The notes under the pieces are model-generated. The model searched no databases and was not told the origin of the DNA. It was given only the letters and a program-made list of their open reading frames with translations. This document shows, piece after piece, positions 5,241 to 5,501 of a stretch of DNA of 5,501 nt (the first letter of the stretch is position 1; each line of letters starts with the position of its first letter). The stretch lies in assembly GCA_030705665.1 (NCBI GenBank), contig JAUZQA010000299.1:1-5501 (forward strand), written 5' to 3'. The translations under genes were made by a program, and so were the position numbers. The DNA is from Bacillota bacterium (GTDB taxonomy: Bacteria; Bacillota; Bacilli; Bacillales_B; DSM-18226).

Positions 5241-5259
5241 ATTATCTTCTCAAGAATAT
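5241..5259. repeat. Imperfect dyad in the oxidoreductase leader
   Basis: ATTATCTT-CTC-AAGAATAT is an imperfect inverted repeat (six of eight positions pair) between the proposed -10 box and the ribosome binding site of the oxidoreductase gene. It could be an operator, for example for the Rrf2 protein encoded next door, but in AT-rich DNA it may be chance. Confidence 0.3.
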
Positions 5260-5276
5260 AGATTAATAGTTTCGAT

Positions 5277-5282
5277 ATTATA
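5277..5282 (-). promoter_or_regulatory. Possible -10 box for the oxidoreductase gene
   Basis: TATAAT occurs on the minus strand at 5282-5277, about 60 bases before the start codon. No good -35 hexamer lies at 16-18 bases, so this may need an activator or be fortuitous. Confidence 0.35.
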
Positions 5283-5366
5283 AAACAAGCAAAAACTGGA
5301 AGCGTGTGCGGTCCAAATCACGCCTTAATTTATTTAGATCCCAATCTTCTGTTCGAGGTAAACTGA

Positions 5367-5501
5367 TTAACGAATAATACGATCAACCACTTCTTTGATC
5401 GTATAGTCCTTTAAATATTCACCTAAATGTTCTTCAGCATCCAAGAAAATGTTAAATAAGACTTTATGCATATTTGCGCCTACAATGCACTTTTTATTTG
5501 A
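5367..5501 (-). CDS. Rrf2-family transcriptional regulator, C-terminal fragment (5' end outside window)
   Basis: Only the last 44 residues are visible, from SNKKCIVGAN to VVDRIIR and stop; the DNA-binding N-terminus lies beyond the right edge. The pattern K-C-x-x-G-A-x-x-x-x-V-L, followed by an amphipathic helix (FNIFLDAEEHLGEYL) and a final T-I-K-E-V-V segment, is characteristic of the C-terminus of Rrf2 proteins, especially the YwnA-like group. One cysteine is seen. The cluster-ligand region of IscR/NsrR-type members lies mostly outside the window, so Fe-S binding cannot be judged. Rrf2 proteins often repress a neighbouring gene in response to redox or metabolite signals. The oxidoreductase gene downstream in the same orientation is a candidate target, by inference from position. 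The weak GCGTG/CACGC hairpin after the stop is not a convincing terminator, so read-through into the oxidoreductase gene is possible. Confidence 0.72.
   Translation of the reverse strand, partial: SNKKCIVGANMHKVLFNIFLDAEEHLGEYLKDYTIKEVVDRIIR

Noticed and set aside
5291..5323. Terminator after the Rrf2 gene
   Set aside because: GCGTG/CACGC forms only a five-base stem with a 12-base loop, and the T run starts six bases after the stem; too weak to call.

Overview
The window looks like chromosomal DNA from a low-GC, Gram-positive, Bacillus-like bacterium. The basis is AT-rich sequence, strong Shine-Dalgarno sites close to AAGGAGGTGA, several TTG/GTG starts, a consensus catabolite-responsive element, and proteins resembling Bacillaceae RsbT, RsbR, YqjM and Rrf2 families. 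No rRNA, tRNA, CRISPR array, insertion sequence or prophage gene was seen.

Layout. 1-701 (minus) is the N-terminal half of an MFS transporter that runs off the left edge. 702-944 holds its probable promoter and a 7-bp inverted repeat. 945-1100 (plus) encodes an unrecognised 51-residue protein rich in Asp, His and Lys, followed by a terminator. 1288-1515 (plus) is a stand-alone acyl carrier protein with its own extended -10 promoter. A long bidirectional terminator (1612-1648) separates it from a convergent minus-strand pair. That pair is an RsbT-like switch kinase (3172-3564) overlapping a histidine-kinase/RsbR-type STAS fusion (1662-3200). Upstream, 3565-3800 carries a possible promoter, a terminator and a consensus cre site. 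3801-3962 (minus) is an unrecognised 53-residue protein. 4192-5217 (minus) is a YqjM-type Old Yellow Enzyme with a clear terminator. 5367-5501 (minus) is the C-terminal end of an Rrf2-family regulator that enters from the right edge. No gene-free stretch exceeds 300 bases.

How the genes work together. The most notable unit is the overlapping pair at 1662-3564. An RsbT homologue, the kinase that phosphorylates STAS proteins in the stressosome, is co-encoded with one polypeptide that joins a sporulation-kinase-like HisKA/HATPase to an RsbR-like helical region and STAS domain. No RsbS, RsbU, response regulator or sigma factor is present in the window, so inputs and outputs are unknown. The Rrf2 regulator and the Old Yellow Enzyme lie in tandem and may be a regulator-target pair; that is inference from order alone. 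The remaining genes appear to be independent transcription units.
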